Below, piece by piece: positions 27,933-37,045 of a DNA stretch of 63,917 nt; positions within the stretch are counted from its first letter, which is position 1; every line of letters starts with the position of its first letter. The stretch spans positions 1 through 63,917 of the forward strand of contig JAFGOZ010000315.1 of assembly GCA_016926235.1 (NCBI GenBank). Reading direction: 5' to 3'. The notes under the pieces are model-generated. The model was not told the DNA's origin, searched no databases, and saw only the letters and a list, made by a program, of their open reading frames with translations. The position numbers and the translations under genes are program-made. Source of the stretch: Bacteroidales bacterium (GTDB taxonomy: Bacteria; Bacteroidota; Bacteroidia; Bacteroidales; UBA10428).

Positions 27933-28225
27933 AGGATATAATATCCAATTTAAATAAGGTCTTTGAGAGCCGTATAAGGCTTGGTATCATGTCAATGCTG
28001 ATGGTGAATGACCGGGTAGATTTTAACACACTGAAAGAGCAGCTTAACATCACCGACGGGAACCTTGCCAGTCACCTTAGCACGCTTGAGAAAGAAGAAT
28101 ATATTGAGGTATGGAAACAGTTTGTCGGGAAAAAGCCAAACACCAAGTACCAGGCTACGCTTAAGGGTAGACAAGCTTTTACGAAACATCTTGAATACCT
28201 TGAAAAACTAATAAGTAATAAATGA
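27929..28225 (+). CDS. Winged-helix transcriptional regulator (HTH_34-like)
   Basis: A 98-aa DNA-binding protein made of a single winged helix. RIRLGIMSML is followed by the helix-turn-helix FNTLKEQLNITDGNLASHLSTLEKEEYIEV and the wing KKPNTKYQATLKGRQAF. It resembles the ArsR/MarR-like HTH_34 group. It overlaps the membrane-protein gene by 4 bp. CTTTG-n5-CAAAG palindromes lie before its own operon and before creD just downstream, so it is the likely binder at both (inference). Confidence 0.88.
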   Translation: MKDIISNLNKVFESRIRLGIMSMLMVNDRVDFNTLKEQLNITDGNLASHLSTLEKEEYIEVWKQFVGKKPNTKYQATLKGRQAFTKHLEYLEKLISNK

Positions 28226-28241
28226 TTTTTTTTATACTTTC

Positions 28242-28258
28242 ACTTTGAATTACAAAGT
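28242..28258 (+). promoter_or_regulatory. Second CTTTG-n5-CAAAG operator, upstream of creD
   Basis: ACTTTG-aatta-CAAAGT, a 6-5-6 palindrome, 28 bp before the creD ATG. It shares both half-sites and the trailing ACTTTTA with the site at 27267-27285. Confidence 0.65.
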
Positions 28259-28285
28259 ACTTTTATTAACTAAATATGTAACATC

Positions 28286-29641
28286 ATGAACGAAGTAAAT
28301 GCTCCAAAAAAGAAAAGAAAGCTGCCAATAACTTTGAAGCTGTTAATCATCATGGGAATTGTCCTGGCGCTTTTAATCCCCAAAGTATTAATTATGCAAC
28401 TCATCAGGGAACGCGAAAACCGGCAACAGGAGGTAGTAAATGAAATAAGCTCAAAATGGGGAGGCCGGCAGGTAATAATTGGTCCTATAGTAACCGTTCC
28501 TTTTAAGGAAAGATATCTGGTGGACGATTATGGCAAAAAGAAATATGCATATAGAACTACTGATGCACATTTTCTTCCTGAAGAATTAAACATAACAGGA
28601 ACAATCATCCCGGAAAAAAAACACCGTGGGATTTATGACATTGTAGTATATAAAGCTAAACTTAAAGTAACCGGTAAATTTAAAAAACCCGATTTTACTG
28701 AACTTGGCGTAAAGGATGACGAAATATATTGGAATAGTGCTGTAGTATCAGTTGGAATCCCGGACCTGAAAGGTTTAAATGAATACATTTCACTTACCTG
28801 GAATGATGAAGTAAAGCAATTAAATACTGGTTTAACTACAACAGACAATTTCAATTCAGGGATGCACGCCCCAATCATTTTTACCGAAAAAGACACCTAT
28901 TCATTTTCTTTTGATATTGACCTGAACGGGACAGAAATGCTGAGTTTTGTACCCGTAGGAAAAGAAACCAGTGTGACCCTGAATTCTCCATGGACAACCC
29001 CAAGCTTTGACGGGGCTTATATTACGCAGAGCAATACAATAGATGCAAACGGTTTCACAGCAAACTGGAAAGTACTGGAGATTAATCGAAACTTCGGACA
29101 AAAATGGACAGGTAATAAATACAATCCCGAATACAGCTATAACGAAAATGATGAATTAGAAGATTTTTCCTTTGGAGTAAAACTCATTGTCCCGGTAGAT
29201 CATTACCAAAAAAATGAACGCTCAGTTAAGTACGCTATCCTGTTTATTGCACTCACATTCGTCGTATTCTTCTTTGCAGAAATTATGAACAAGAGACCGA
29301 TCCACCCTGTTCAATATACATTGGTTGGTGCTGCATTGTGCATTTTTTACACACTACTCATCTCATTCTCTGAACATATCTCTTTTAACCTCTCCTACCT
29401 GATTGCAGCAGTAGCAGTAATTTCAATGATTACTCTATACGCCCGAAGTGCATTTAAAAGCACAAAAGTAAGCTTAATCGTAGCCGGAGTGCTCATTGCA
29501 TTGTATGTATACCTGTTCACCATACTGCAATTAATTGATTACTCATTGCTCTTTGGCAATATTGGATTATTTATTGTACTTGCTGTAATCATGTTCTTCT
29601 CCAAGAAGATTAACTGGTACAATAACGAGGAAAACGAATAA
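28286..29641 (+). CDS. creD: Inner membrane protein CreD
   Basis: A 451-aa CreD-family protein. It has an N-terminal membrane helix (about 16-36), a large periplasmic domain (about 40-305) with the family stretches KWGGRQVIIGPI and DLNGTEMLSFVPVGKET, and then five or six membrane helices to the C-terminus. Family knowledge: CreD affects envelope integrity and colicin tolerance in E. coli; the mechanism is unknown. Its promoter shares an operator with the neighbouring regulator operon. Confidence 0.93.
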   Translation: MNEVNAPKKKRKLPITLKLLIIMGIVLALLIPKVLIMQLIRERENRQQEVVNEISSKWGGRQVIIGPIVTVPFKERYLVDDYGKKKYAYRTTDAHFLPEELNITGTIIPEKKHRGIYDIVVYKAKLKVTGKFKKPDFTELGVKDDEIYWNSAVVSVGIPDLKGLNEYISLTWNDEVKQLNTGLTTTDNFNSGMHAPIIFTEKDTYSFSFDIDLNGTEMLSFVPVGKETSVTLNSPWTTPSFDGAYITQSNTIDANGFTANWKVLEINRNFGQKWTGNKYNPEYSYNENDELEDFSFGVKLIVPVDHYQKNERSVKYAILFIALTFVVFFFAEIMNKRPIHPVQYTLVGAALCIFYTLLISFSEHISFNLSYLIAAVAVISMITLYARSAFKSTKVSLIVAGVLIALYVYLFTILQLIDYSLLFGNIGLFIVLAVIMFFSKKINWYNNEENE

Positions 29642-29681
29642 GGGCTAACCCTGCAAGGTTCGAAGCCTCGGGGTTAAAAAA

Positions 29682-29758
29682 AAAGGAATGCCCATATTAA
29701 GCGCAATTTGCATAAATACTTAGGGGTTTTGTTTTTGGGCATTCCTTTAAATAACCAG
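29682..29758. repeat. Inverted repeat between creD and DAG kinase gene
   Basis: AAAGGAATGCCC (29682-29693) pairs perfectly with GGGCATTCCTTT (29747-29758), a 12-bp stem around a 53-nt AT-rich interior. A further small hairpin lies just before, at about 29647-29660. It may serve as a terminator for creD or be a short mobile palindrome. The right arm ends 4 bp before the next GTG start. Confidence 0.6.
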
Positions 29759-29762
29759 AGAA

Positions 29763-30122
29763 GTGAAAAAGAGAATACTAAGTTTTAAATATGCTTTTCA
29801 AGGGATCTTCCTGTTTGTCAAGGATGAAGCCCATGCTAAAGTCCATATAGGATTTGCATTGTTAGCAGTCATTTTGGGAATTTTCCTGAAAATAAAACTT
29901 TTTGAGTGGACAATGGTGTTACTACTTATCGGATTAGTTGTTTCGGCCGAGATCATTAATTCAGCCATCGAAAGCCTGGCTGACTTTGTTTCACCTGATA
30001 AACATCAGTTAATAAAAAAAGTAAAAGACCTTTCAGCAGCGGCTGTGCTGTTTATTGCAATTATTGCCCTGGTCATTGGTATATTAATCTTCTTACCTAA
30101 AATTCTGCAATTATGGAAATAA
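29763..30122 (+). CDS. Diacylglycerol kinase family protein (DgkA-like)
   Basis: A 119-aa, three-helix membrane kinase related to DgkA or undecaprenol kinase. Family motifs are AFQGIFLFVKDEAHAKVHI at the start, then VVSAEIINSAIESLADFVSPDKH, which holds the conserved Glu and Asn of the active site, then KDLSAAAVL. The start codon is GTG 29763. It overlaps the next gene by 10 bp. Confidence 0.9.
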   Translation: MKKRILSFKYAFQGIFLFVKDEAHAKVHIGFALLAVILGIFLKIKLFEWTMVLLLIGLVVSAEIINSAIESLADFVSPDKHQLIKKVKDLSAAAVLFIAIIALVIGILIFLPKILQLWK

Positions 30123-30793
30123 ATAAAGTCCTTTCACAACATAGAAAAGAAATCTCCTTACTATTTGTATCATGTGTTATATGTTTTCTTCTGTTGATTT
30201 TACGAATTGTATATAGTGGCTCAGGCAAATATATTTTTTTAGTATGGAATCTTTTCCTGGCAGGAATACCCTTATTAATCAGTTATTTCGGCTTATCCCG
30301 GTTTAATAATAAAAAACGCCGGATGCTATTATTATGCACCATATGTTTGTGGATGTTGTTTTTCCCCAATGCGCCCTATATTTTAACAGATCTGTTTCAT
30401 TTGCACTATCCGTCTGATGTCCCAAAGTGGTATGATCTGGTATTGGTGTTATCCTTCGCATGGACAGGCTTATTATTTGGTTTTATTAGTCTTTGGAATA
30501 TTGAGAGGCTATGTCAAAATTATATCTCCATAAAAATAATCCCCTATATTTCTGCAAGCATATTATTTATAAGTAGTTATGGGGTATATATCGGGCGTTA
30601 TTTAAGATGGAACAGTTGGGATATAGTAGTAGAGCCACTCGAGCTTTTCAATCATATATCAGAACAACTATTCCACCCATTTAATTACCCTCAGGCATGG
30701 GGAATGACTTTATTTTTAGGATTACTACTTAATTTGTATTACTGGTCATTTAAATATGTACACCCCAAACATAAAATTCTTAATAAAACTTAA
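30113..30793 (+). CDS. DUF1361 membrane protein
   Basis: A 226-aa protein with six predicted membrane helices. The signature is FPNAPYILTDLFHL (about 83-96), followed by WYDLVL and, late, YGVYIGRYLRWNSWDI. These match the DUF1361 family, common in Bacteroidota and Firmicutes and of unknown function. Its start overlaps the DAG kinase gene by 10 bp, so the two are translationally coupled. Confidence 0.85.
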   Translation: MEINKVLSQHRKEISLLFVSCVICFLLLILRIVYSGSGKYIFLVWNLFLAGIPLLISYFGLSRFNNKKRRMLLLCTICLWMLFFPNAPYILTDLFHLHYPSDVPKWYDLVLVLSFAWTGLLFGFISLWNIERLCQNYISIKIIPYISASILFISSYGVYIGRYLRWNSWDIVVEPLELFNHISEQLFHPFNYPQAWGMTLFLGLLLNLYYWSFKYVHPKHKILNKT

Positions 30794-30837
30794 GTTTGAA
30801 CTCAAAGTTATCATAATAAAATAGTTAATTAAAAAAT

Positions 30838-32256
30838 ATGAAAGTTAAACTTATTCTTCCTTCACTTACAGAGGCAAAAAGTGCATTTTGGAGGCCTATA
30901 AAATACTCTCTATTCCCTCCTCTTGGTTTGGCCACATTAGCAGCATATCTTGATGAAAATGATGAGATTGATTTACAGGATCAACACATAGAAAAGCTAA
31001 ATATAGATGACGAACCAGACCTGGTTATTATTCAAGTGTATATCACAAATGCAAAAAGAGCTTATTCACTAGCAAATCATTATCGCAAAAAAGGTGCATT
31101 TGTAGTCTTAGGAGGGCTGCACGTAACTTCTTTGCCAGATGAAGCTGAAAACTATGCTGATGCCATTTTTCTTGGTCCTGCTGAACAAACTTTTCCGGAG
31201 TTTTTACAGGATTTTAAAAATAAAACTGTAAAAAAGAGATATATCTCAACTCTTGGAAGAACCATAATTAATCAGCCTCCAATTAGAAGAGACTTAATTA
31301 AACGAGAAAAATATCTGGTGCCAAACTCATTGGTCATCTCAAGAGGATGCCCTCACCATTGTGACTTTTGTTATAAAGATAGTTTTTTCAAAGGGGGCAT
31401 TTCATTTTATACCCATCGGGTTGATGAAATCTTAAAAGAGATTGAAAGATTAAAAGGAAAGCATCTTTACTTTCTTGATGATCATTTATTTGGAAATCCT
31501 AAACTTGCCAGAGAATTATTTGAAGGAATGAAGGGAATGGGCAGGGTATTCCAGGGTGCGGCAACAGTAAAATCAATATTACAGGGTGATCTTATTGAAA
31601 AAGCAGCTAAAGCAGGACTAAGAAGCCTGTTTGTAGGTTTTGAGACTCTTTCCCCTGAAAATTTAATGCAAAGCAATAAAAATCAAAACCTGAAACAAAA
31701 CTATGAGCTGGCAGTTCAAAGACTTCATGATTTAGGAATTATGATAAATGGAAGCTTTGTTTTTGGCTTAGATAATGATGATAGGGATGTTTTTAAACGA
31801 ACTGTTGATTGGGGAATAAATAATGCATTAACAACGTCAACATATCATATCTTAACACCTTATCCCGGAACCCGACTGTACGAGAACATGGATAGAACAA
31901 ATAGAATAATTACAAAAGATTGGGATTTATATGATACCCGACATGTGGTGTATAAAACTACAAAGCTATCAGAACATGAATTAGAAAACGGTTACTGGTG
32001 GGCATATAATGAATTTTATAAATGGAAAAATATATTTAAAGCATCATTTTCACATGAAACAATTAAGCATCAACTAAAACACTTATTTTACACAGGTGGA
32101 TGGAAAAAATTTGAAGAATTATGGAATATAATTATTAATGTGGGCGGCTTAAAGAAAATGCTGCCATTATTAGAACTTCTATTATCAGAGGTAAGACATG
32201 ATAAGGAGAGTATACTCAACTCCATTACCGAAGATCCTTTAAAAAAAGTATCATAA
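30838..32256 (+). CDS. B12-binding-domain radical SAM enzyme
   Basis: A 472-aa protein with an N-terminal cobalamin-binding Rossmann domain (about 1-135) and a radical SAM barrel. The [4Fe-4S] ligands are in SRGCPHHCDFCY (about 168-179). The fold continues with HLYFLDDHLFGNP and FVGFETLSPENL, and a helical C-terminal part follows. The cobalamin domain lacks a clear DxHxxG motif. Such enzymes often methylate or rearrange unactivated carbons, for example in hopanoid or natural-product synthesis. The substrate is not evident. The next gene encodes a small membrane protein. Confidence 0.88.
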   Translation: MKVKLILPSLTEAKSAFWRPIKYSLFPPLGLATLAAYLDENDEIDLQDQHIEKLNIDDEPDLVIIQVYITNAKRAYSLANHYRKKGAFVVLGGLHVTSLPDEAENYADAIFLGPAEQTFPEFLQDFKNKTVKKRYISTLGRTIINQPPIRRDLIKREKYLVPNSLVISRGCPHHCDFCYKDSFFKGGISFYTHRVDEILKEIERLKGKHLYFLDDHLFGNPKLARELFEGMKGMGRVFQGAATVKSILQGDLIEKAAKAGLRSLFVGFETLSPENLMQSNKNQNLKQNYELAVQRLHDLGIMINGSFVFGLDNDDRDVFKRTVDWGINNALTTSTYHILTPYPGTRLYENMDRTNRIITKDWDLYDTRHVVYKTTKLSEHELENGYWWAYNEFYKWKNIFKASFSHETIKHQLKHLFYTGGWKKFEELWNIIINVGGLKKMLPLLELLLSEVRHDKESILNSITEDPLKKVS

Positions 32257-32301
32257 ACATATATCCCATGGCTGAAGCTTTGGTACTGTTTTCATTAACT
32301 A

Positions 32302-32670
32302 TTGAAAAATGGACTGATTAAATTGAATATAAAGAAGAATCTAAAAATATACCATAAAATACTTTCAACGTTAATAATTTTAATATGTCTATTTTCTATA
32401 TTATTTTATGGATGGCATTCATTCGTTACTATTACAAATAGACCAGGATTACATGGAGATTTGTCCGTATACTACAATATGAGTGAAGTATGCTATATAA
32501 TATTAAACTCAACTATGACATTGATAGAATTTGTATTACTATTTTATAATATAACCAGCTTCATAAAAATTAAAAGAATAAAAACATCCTACATACATTT
32601 TTTAGTATACGTAATAATAATAGTATCTTTTGAAGTCTATTTAAAACATAAATTTATTGGGAAAGGATGA
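32302..32670 (+). CDS. Small membrane protein of unknown function
   Basis: About 122 aa with a basic N-terminus and three predicted membrane helices (about 19-40, 58-84, 96-114). No motif is recognised. The only in-frame start is TTG 32302, so the exact start is uncertain. It follows the radical SAM gene by 45 bp on the same strand. Confidence 0.5.
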   Translation: MKNGLIKLNIKKNLKIYHKILSTLIILICLFSILFYGWHSFVTITNRPGLHGDLSVYYNMSEVCYIILNSTMTLIEFVLLFYNITSFIKIKRIKTSYIHFLVYVIIIVSFEVYLKHKFIGKG

Positions 32671-32705
32671 ATACCCCTCCATCTTTCGTCCTCCGTCATC
32701 CATCT

Positions 32706-34091
32706 TCACACCTTCATCTCCTTCCACTTCCCTCTTTTAAAAAGAATGATCCCAACAACCCCAATGATAGATTCGGCCACTGTAATAGAAATAAACACCC
32801 CGTTTGACCCAAAACCCAGGAGAATAGACAGGATATATGCCAGTGGTATTTCAAAAAGCCAGAAACAGAAAAAATTTATAATGGTTGGGGTACGGGTATC
32901 CCCTGCCCCATTAAAGGCTTGTGTCATCACCATGCCGTATCCGTAAAAGACAAATCCAAATGCCAGGATTCTCAGGCAGTTTATGCCTGTTTTCAGTGTT
33001 TCCGGATTTGCATCGAAAGGTTTTAATAAAACACCTGGCACAAGGATAAAAACAACACCAATAATACCCAGCAAAACTGCATTCGCCTTTCCTGTAACCC
33101 AAACCGCGCGCTCAGCCCTCCAGGGTTTTTCAGCACCCAGGTTTTGTCCTACAAGAGTTGCCGCTGCATTACTCATGCCCCATGAAGGAAGCAACGTAAA
33201 TACGAAGAGCCTGATTGCAAGAAAATATCCTGCTATGGCATCACTGCCAAACTCGGCCATAATCCGCATCAAAATAAGCCAGCTGGATGTCGCGATGAGC
33301 AATTGGCCAATCCCTCCAAGGGAAAGTTCGAGAATATGCCATATATGCTTAAAGCTGATTTTTATATATTTTGCCATTACTTTTACCCGTCCCCGTCCAT
33401 TCCCAAGCAGGTAAAGCTGGTAAAGCACACCCATACCCCTTCCCACGGCCGTAGCTATCGCAGCGCCTTTAATCCCTAATTCAGGGAAAGGGCCCCAGCC
33501 AAAGATCAGGCAGGGATCAAGTACAATGTTAATCAGGTTAGCTATTATTAAAACCCGCATAGATAATGCTGCATCGCCGGAACTTCTAAAAATAGCATTG
33601 ATAATGAACAGCAGCATGATAATGATATTGCTGCCAAGGATGATGGCAGTATATGAGCTGCCCATATCAATCGCATCCTGCTCGACTTTCATCATGCCTA
33701 GCATTCCTTTTGAGAAAAAAATCCCGGGAATGGCAATAAACAATGATACGGCCACACCTACTATAATCGCCTGAACGGCTGTAAAATTAGCCTCTTCATG
33801 CTTCTTCTCACCAATCCTCCTTGAAACAAGGGCTGTGGTGGCCATGCTTAACCCCATGCCAATAGCATAGACTATCGTAAGCATAGATTCCGTAACACCT
33901 ACAATTGCCAAGGCATCTGAACCAAGCCGGGACACAAAAATGGCATCGACCAAAGCAAACACCGACTCAAAAACCATCTCCAAAACCATAGGTATAGACA
34001 ATAGTAATATTGCCCGTCCCAGCCGGCCTTCAGTGAAGTCCTGCTCCGTACCTTTCACTGCTTCCCATATGTCATGCCATAATGATTTCAT
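32706..34091 (-). CDS. MATE family efflux transporter
   Basis: Cation-driven multidrug exporter of the NorM/DinF superfamily, 461 aa, with about twelve membrane helices. Family-like segments are GRLGRAILLLSIPMVLEMVFES at the N-terminus and GMSNAAATLVGQNLGAEKPWRAERAVW in the middle. The gap before it (32671-32705) is a pyrimidine-rich low-complexity stretch. Base use is a little more GC-rich than in the genes around it. The transported drug or metabolite is unknown. Confidence 0.93.
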   Translation of the reverse strand: MKSLWHDIWEAVKGTEQDFTEGRLGRAILLLSIPMVLEMVFESVFALVDAIFVSRLGSDALAIVGVTESMLTIVYAIGMGLSMATTALVSRRIGEKKHEEANFTAVQAIIVGVAVSLFIAIPGIFFSKGMLGMMKVEQDAIDMGSSYTAIILGSNIIIMLLFIINAIFRSSGDAALSMRVLIIANLINIVLDPCLIFGWGPFPELGIKGAAIATAVGRGMGVLYQLYLLGNGRGRVKVMAKYIKISFKHIWHILELSLGGIGQLLIATSSWLILMRIMAEFGSDAIAGYFLAIRLFVFTLLPSWGMSNAAATLVGQNLGAEKPWRAERAVWVTGKANAVLLGIIGVVFILVPGVLLKPFDANPETLKTGINCLRILAFGFVFYGYGMVMTQAFNGAGDTRTPTIINFFCFWLFEIPLAYILSILLGFGSNGVFISITVAESIIGVVGIILFKRGKWKEMKV

Positions 34092-34261
34092 CTCTTACTC
34101 TATAAGCCCACAAAAATAGATGATTATTATTTCTTTTACATACAAAAAGTTGAATTTTCCTGACAGGTAAAATTTTCCGAACATTTTATAATTGAGGTTG
34201 TTTAATCCAAAATAATATTCAATAAACATGGTTTGATTTTTTAATTATCGCAACATATAAA

Positions 34262-34269
34262 TATCTTTG
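34262..34269 (+). promoter_or_regulatory. Candidate -7 box TATCTTTG upstream of the TonB receptor
   Basis: A TAnnTTTG match 14 bp before the ATG at 34283. A TTTG occurs upstream but about 26 bp away, longer than the usual 19-20. Confidence 0.45.
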
Positions 34270-34282
34270 CCACTCTTATCAA

Positions 34283-36427
34283 ATGAATATGAAAAGCCTA
34301 AGGTTAATAATTTATTTAATCCTTGCGTTAATAATACCAATTAGTGGCTTAACCCAAACAATGGTAATTAAGGGCATTGTCCTTGACAAAGACAACAACA
34401 TCCCCCTTACAGGTGCAAATGTGGTCATTATGGGCACAAATAAAGGAACTGTCACAGATCAGAATGGACAATTTATACTTTCAGCACTTTCAAGCACAAA
34501 CTGCACTTTGACTGTAAGTTATGCGGGATATGTATCAGAAGAAAAAAACATAAGGGAAGGCAATGATACTTTGATAAGATTTTACATGGAAGAAGCCTAC
34601 ATAGACTTAAACACTGTTGTGATTACTGCTACCCGCACTGAAAAAAAATTAAAAAATGTGCCCGTGTTGACACAGGTTATTACGGCAAAACAACTGGAAG
34701 CTGTTCCCAGAAACAACATTCAGGATATACTGGAAGCTTATGTACCTGACATCAACTACACAAGGGCGGGATTTGGCACCCGAATGGCTATGCAGGATCT
34801 GGATGCGAAGTTCATACTCTTTCTTATTGACGGTGAACGTATTGCCGGGGAACTGTACGGAAATATAGATTATGACAGGATTGATGTGAATAATATTGAA
34901 CGGATTGAAATTATCAGGGGTGCTTCCTCTTCCCTTTATGGTTCCAATGCAATAGGTGGCGTTATTAACATAATCACAAAAGAATCCACAAAAAAAATTG
35001 AGGCTCATGTGACTTCCCGTGTTTCAAAATATAATGATATAAGTTCTCATATTAATACCGGTTTTAATCTTAATAAATTTGGATCACAGACTGAAGCAGG
35101 ATATAAAACAATGGATGGTTATGACCTGGATGACGACCCCGGCTATATGACAGTCCATCCCTATACAAGCTATATCGCCTCTCAGAAATTCAGCTATAAA
35201 CCGATTGAAGGCCTGCACATGAGCATTAAGGGAAGTTATTATACCCTTGAACGCTATGATATTGATCCGGTTCCCCTCCACAAAAGCTATGACGATATGA
35301 ACCTGCATTTTAAAAGTAATTATAAGTTTTCTGGCAAAAACAAATTGGAGGCAAGCTGGTTTACCGACCAATATCGTACGTACGATGTATATGAGCTACT
35401 TGACGATGAAAAACGAGTGGTTTATAATGACCTCATTCACAATGCACGTTTGATGCAGCATATTCAAATTACAACAAACCAATACCTGACCTTAGGCACA
35501 GAGTTCCTGCAGGAATCCCTGTTTTCTGAAAGGATTGAAGGTGAAGATAAACAGGTTAATGACTGGATATTCTTTGCACAAAATGATATAAACATAACAC
35601 AAGTATTCAATTCAGTGGTTGGTTTTCGCCTAAACACCAATTCAAATTACGGTTTCAGGATAACACCTCAGATTTCCATGATGTATAAGCTGACTGATCT
35701 GAAATTCAGGGCTTCATACAATGCAGGTTACAGGGCCCCCACACTTAAAGAACTTTACATGCAGTTTAGTCCGATTGCCGTTATTGAAATAAACGGGAAT
35801 GAAAACCTTACACCCGAAACCTCCAACCATTTTTCAGCATCCGTTGAATACTCCACATCTTCTTTCAACACCTCGTTTATAGCTTATCATAACCGGATAA
35901 ACGATTTGATAACTGAAATAAACGAACCCGTAAATAGTCCGGTATGGACCTATCAAAATGTAAACAAAGTGCGCATTAATGGTTTGGAAACCTCCATAAA
36001 TACAAAATTGCCCCTGGGGTTTTCGGCCAATTGCACCTATAATTATAATGATTTAATAGATAATGCAACAAACAAGCAAGTCTGGGGAAGTTATACACAT
36101 TCAGGAATAGCAGGCTTAAATTATCAGTACAAAGCAAAAAAGTACAGGTTAAATACAGGAATTTACGGCAAGTTCATTGGAGACCTTTACTACAATGAAG
36201 TGGACATGATTACCGGGGAGCAATATGATTACACAATTCCTGCTCATAGTATCTGGAAGTTTGTAACCACCCAGTATATAAAACCGGGGATTGCTGTAAC
36301 CTTGGGGGTGGACAATATATTTGATATCGTAAAAAAAGAGCACATAATATGGATGAACCCCGGAAGACGTTTTTTTGCAGGGATCAACCTTCAGATAGAT
36401 GAATTTTTTACTAACCTAAATAAATAA
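34283..36427 (+). CDS. TonB-dependent receptor, probably for haem
   Basis: Outer-membrane active transporter of 714 aa. It has a signal peptide (about 1-24), a carboxypeptidase-D regulatory-like domain (about 28-112), a plug (about 118-235, with IERIEIIRGASSSLYGSNAIGGVINI) and a 22-strand barrel. The stretch YRAPTLKELY followed by NENLTPE resembles the FRAP/NPNL region of haem receptors. The next gene, 2 bp on, encodes an HmuY-like lipoprotein, which supports haem as substrate. The start may be ATG 34283 or 34289. No Fur-box call was attempted. Confidence 0.9.
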   Translation: MNMKSLRLIIYLILALIIPISGLTQTMVIKGIVLDKDNNIPLTGANVVIMGTNKGTVTDQNGQFILSALSSTNCTLTVSYAGYVSEEKNIREGNDTLIRFYMEEAYIDLNTVVITATRTEKKLKNVPVLTQVITAKQLEAVPRNNIQDILEAYVPDINYTRAGFGTRMAMQDLDAKFILFLIDGERIAGELYGNIDYDRIDVNNIERIEIIRGASSSLYGSNAIGGVINIITKESTKKIEAHVTSRVSKYNDISSHINTGFNLNKFGSQTEAGYKTMDGYDLDDDPGYMTVHPYTSYIASQKFSYKPIEGLHMSIKGSYYTLERYDIDPVPLHKSYDDMNLHFKSNYKFSGKNKLEASWFTDQYRTYDVYELLDDEKRVVYNDLIHNARLMQHIQITTNQYLTLGTEFLQESLFSERIEGEDKQVNDWIFFAQNDINITQVFNSVVGFRLNTNSNYGFRITPQISMMYKLTDLKFRASYNAGYRAPTLKELYMQFSPIAVIEINGNENLTPETSNHFSASVEYSTSSFNTSFIAYHNRINDLITEINEPVNSPVWTYQNVNKVRINGLETSINTKLPLGFSANCTYNYNDLIDNATNKQVWGSYTHSGIAGLNYQYKAKKYRLNTGIYGKFIGDLYYNEVDMITGEQYDYTIPAHSIWKFVTTQYIKPGIAVTLGVDNIFDIVKKEHIIWMNPGRRFFAGINLQIDEFFTNLNK

Positions 36428-36429
36428 AT

Positions 36430-37044
36430 ATGCAAAAAACAGAAAAATTGAAATGGTTACCAATAGCCCTGGCATTTATTAGTTTTATTGCTTGTAACAA
36501 AGATGACGATAATGAATGCCCGTGCAATAATGATGATGGCATGGAAATAGCTGCTACCAGTTATACGGATTGGGTTTATTTTTCATTTGCTGCAGGTGGT
36601 ACTGTTACAATATCAGATACATCTTCATCACTAGCGTGGGATCTGGCTTTTTTACGTAATCATATGAGGACTAACAGTGGCTCTTCTGGCCCGGGACAAG
36701 GTGGTGCTTTAATCTCAGATGCCGGTTCTTTCGAGGCATTGCTCGCAGCTCCCACTTCTGGTTATACCATTGATGACACCATCCAGATCAGTGATCCTAA
36801 TGATCCTACAAGGCAGGCCATGATAGATACCCCCGGTAACACAGTGCTTGAAACATGGGGCTCTTTTAACACGACAAGCCACCCCCCTGTTTTTACACCT
36901 TCCAATAATATCTATGTTATAAAAACTGCTGATGGAAAGTACGTAAAGGCGTGGTTTAAATCTTACTACAGTAGCGAAGCCAAATCAGCACATATTACCA
37001 TGCAATATTTTTACCAGTCCGACGGGACCACAAAACTGGAATAG
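36430..37044 (+). CDS. HmuY-like haem-binding lipoprotein
   Basis: A 204-aa lipoprotein: signal with lipobox ending FIAC near residue 22, an acidic linker, then the HmuY-type domain. The domain opens YTDWVYFSFAAGGTV, has SLAWDLAFLRNHMRTNSG, and ends YVKAWFKSYYSSEAKSAHITMQYFYQ. Known HmuY proteins take haem from host or environmental haemoproteins and pass it to the TonB receptor. Here the receptor gene ends 2 bp upstream. Methionine and histidine ligands are possible (NHMRT) but not certain. Confidence 0.85.
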   Translation: MQKTEKLKWLPIALAFISFIACNKDDDNECPCNNDDGMEIAATSYTDWVYFSFAAGGTVTISDTSSSLAWDLAFLRNHMRTNSGSSGPGQGGALISDAGSFEALLAAPTSGYTIDDTIQISDPNDPTRQAMIDTPGNTVLETWGSFNTTSHPPVFTPSNNIYVIKTADGKYVKAWFKSYYSSEAKSAHITMQYFYQSDGTTKLE

Positions 37045-37045
37045 C

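Noticed and set aside
32302..32670. Peptide precursor for the radical SAM enzyme (RiPP)
   Set aside because: The small protein is a three-helix membrane protein with no leader or Cys/Gly-rich core, so a RiPP pathway is not supported.
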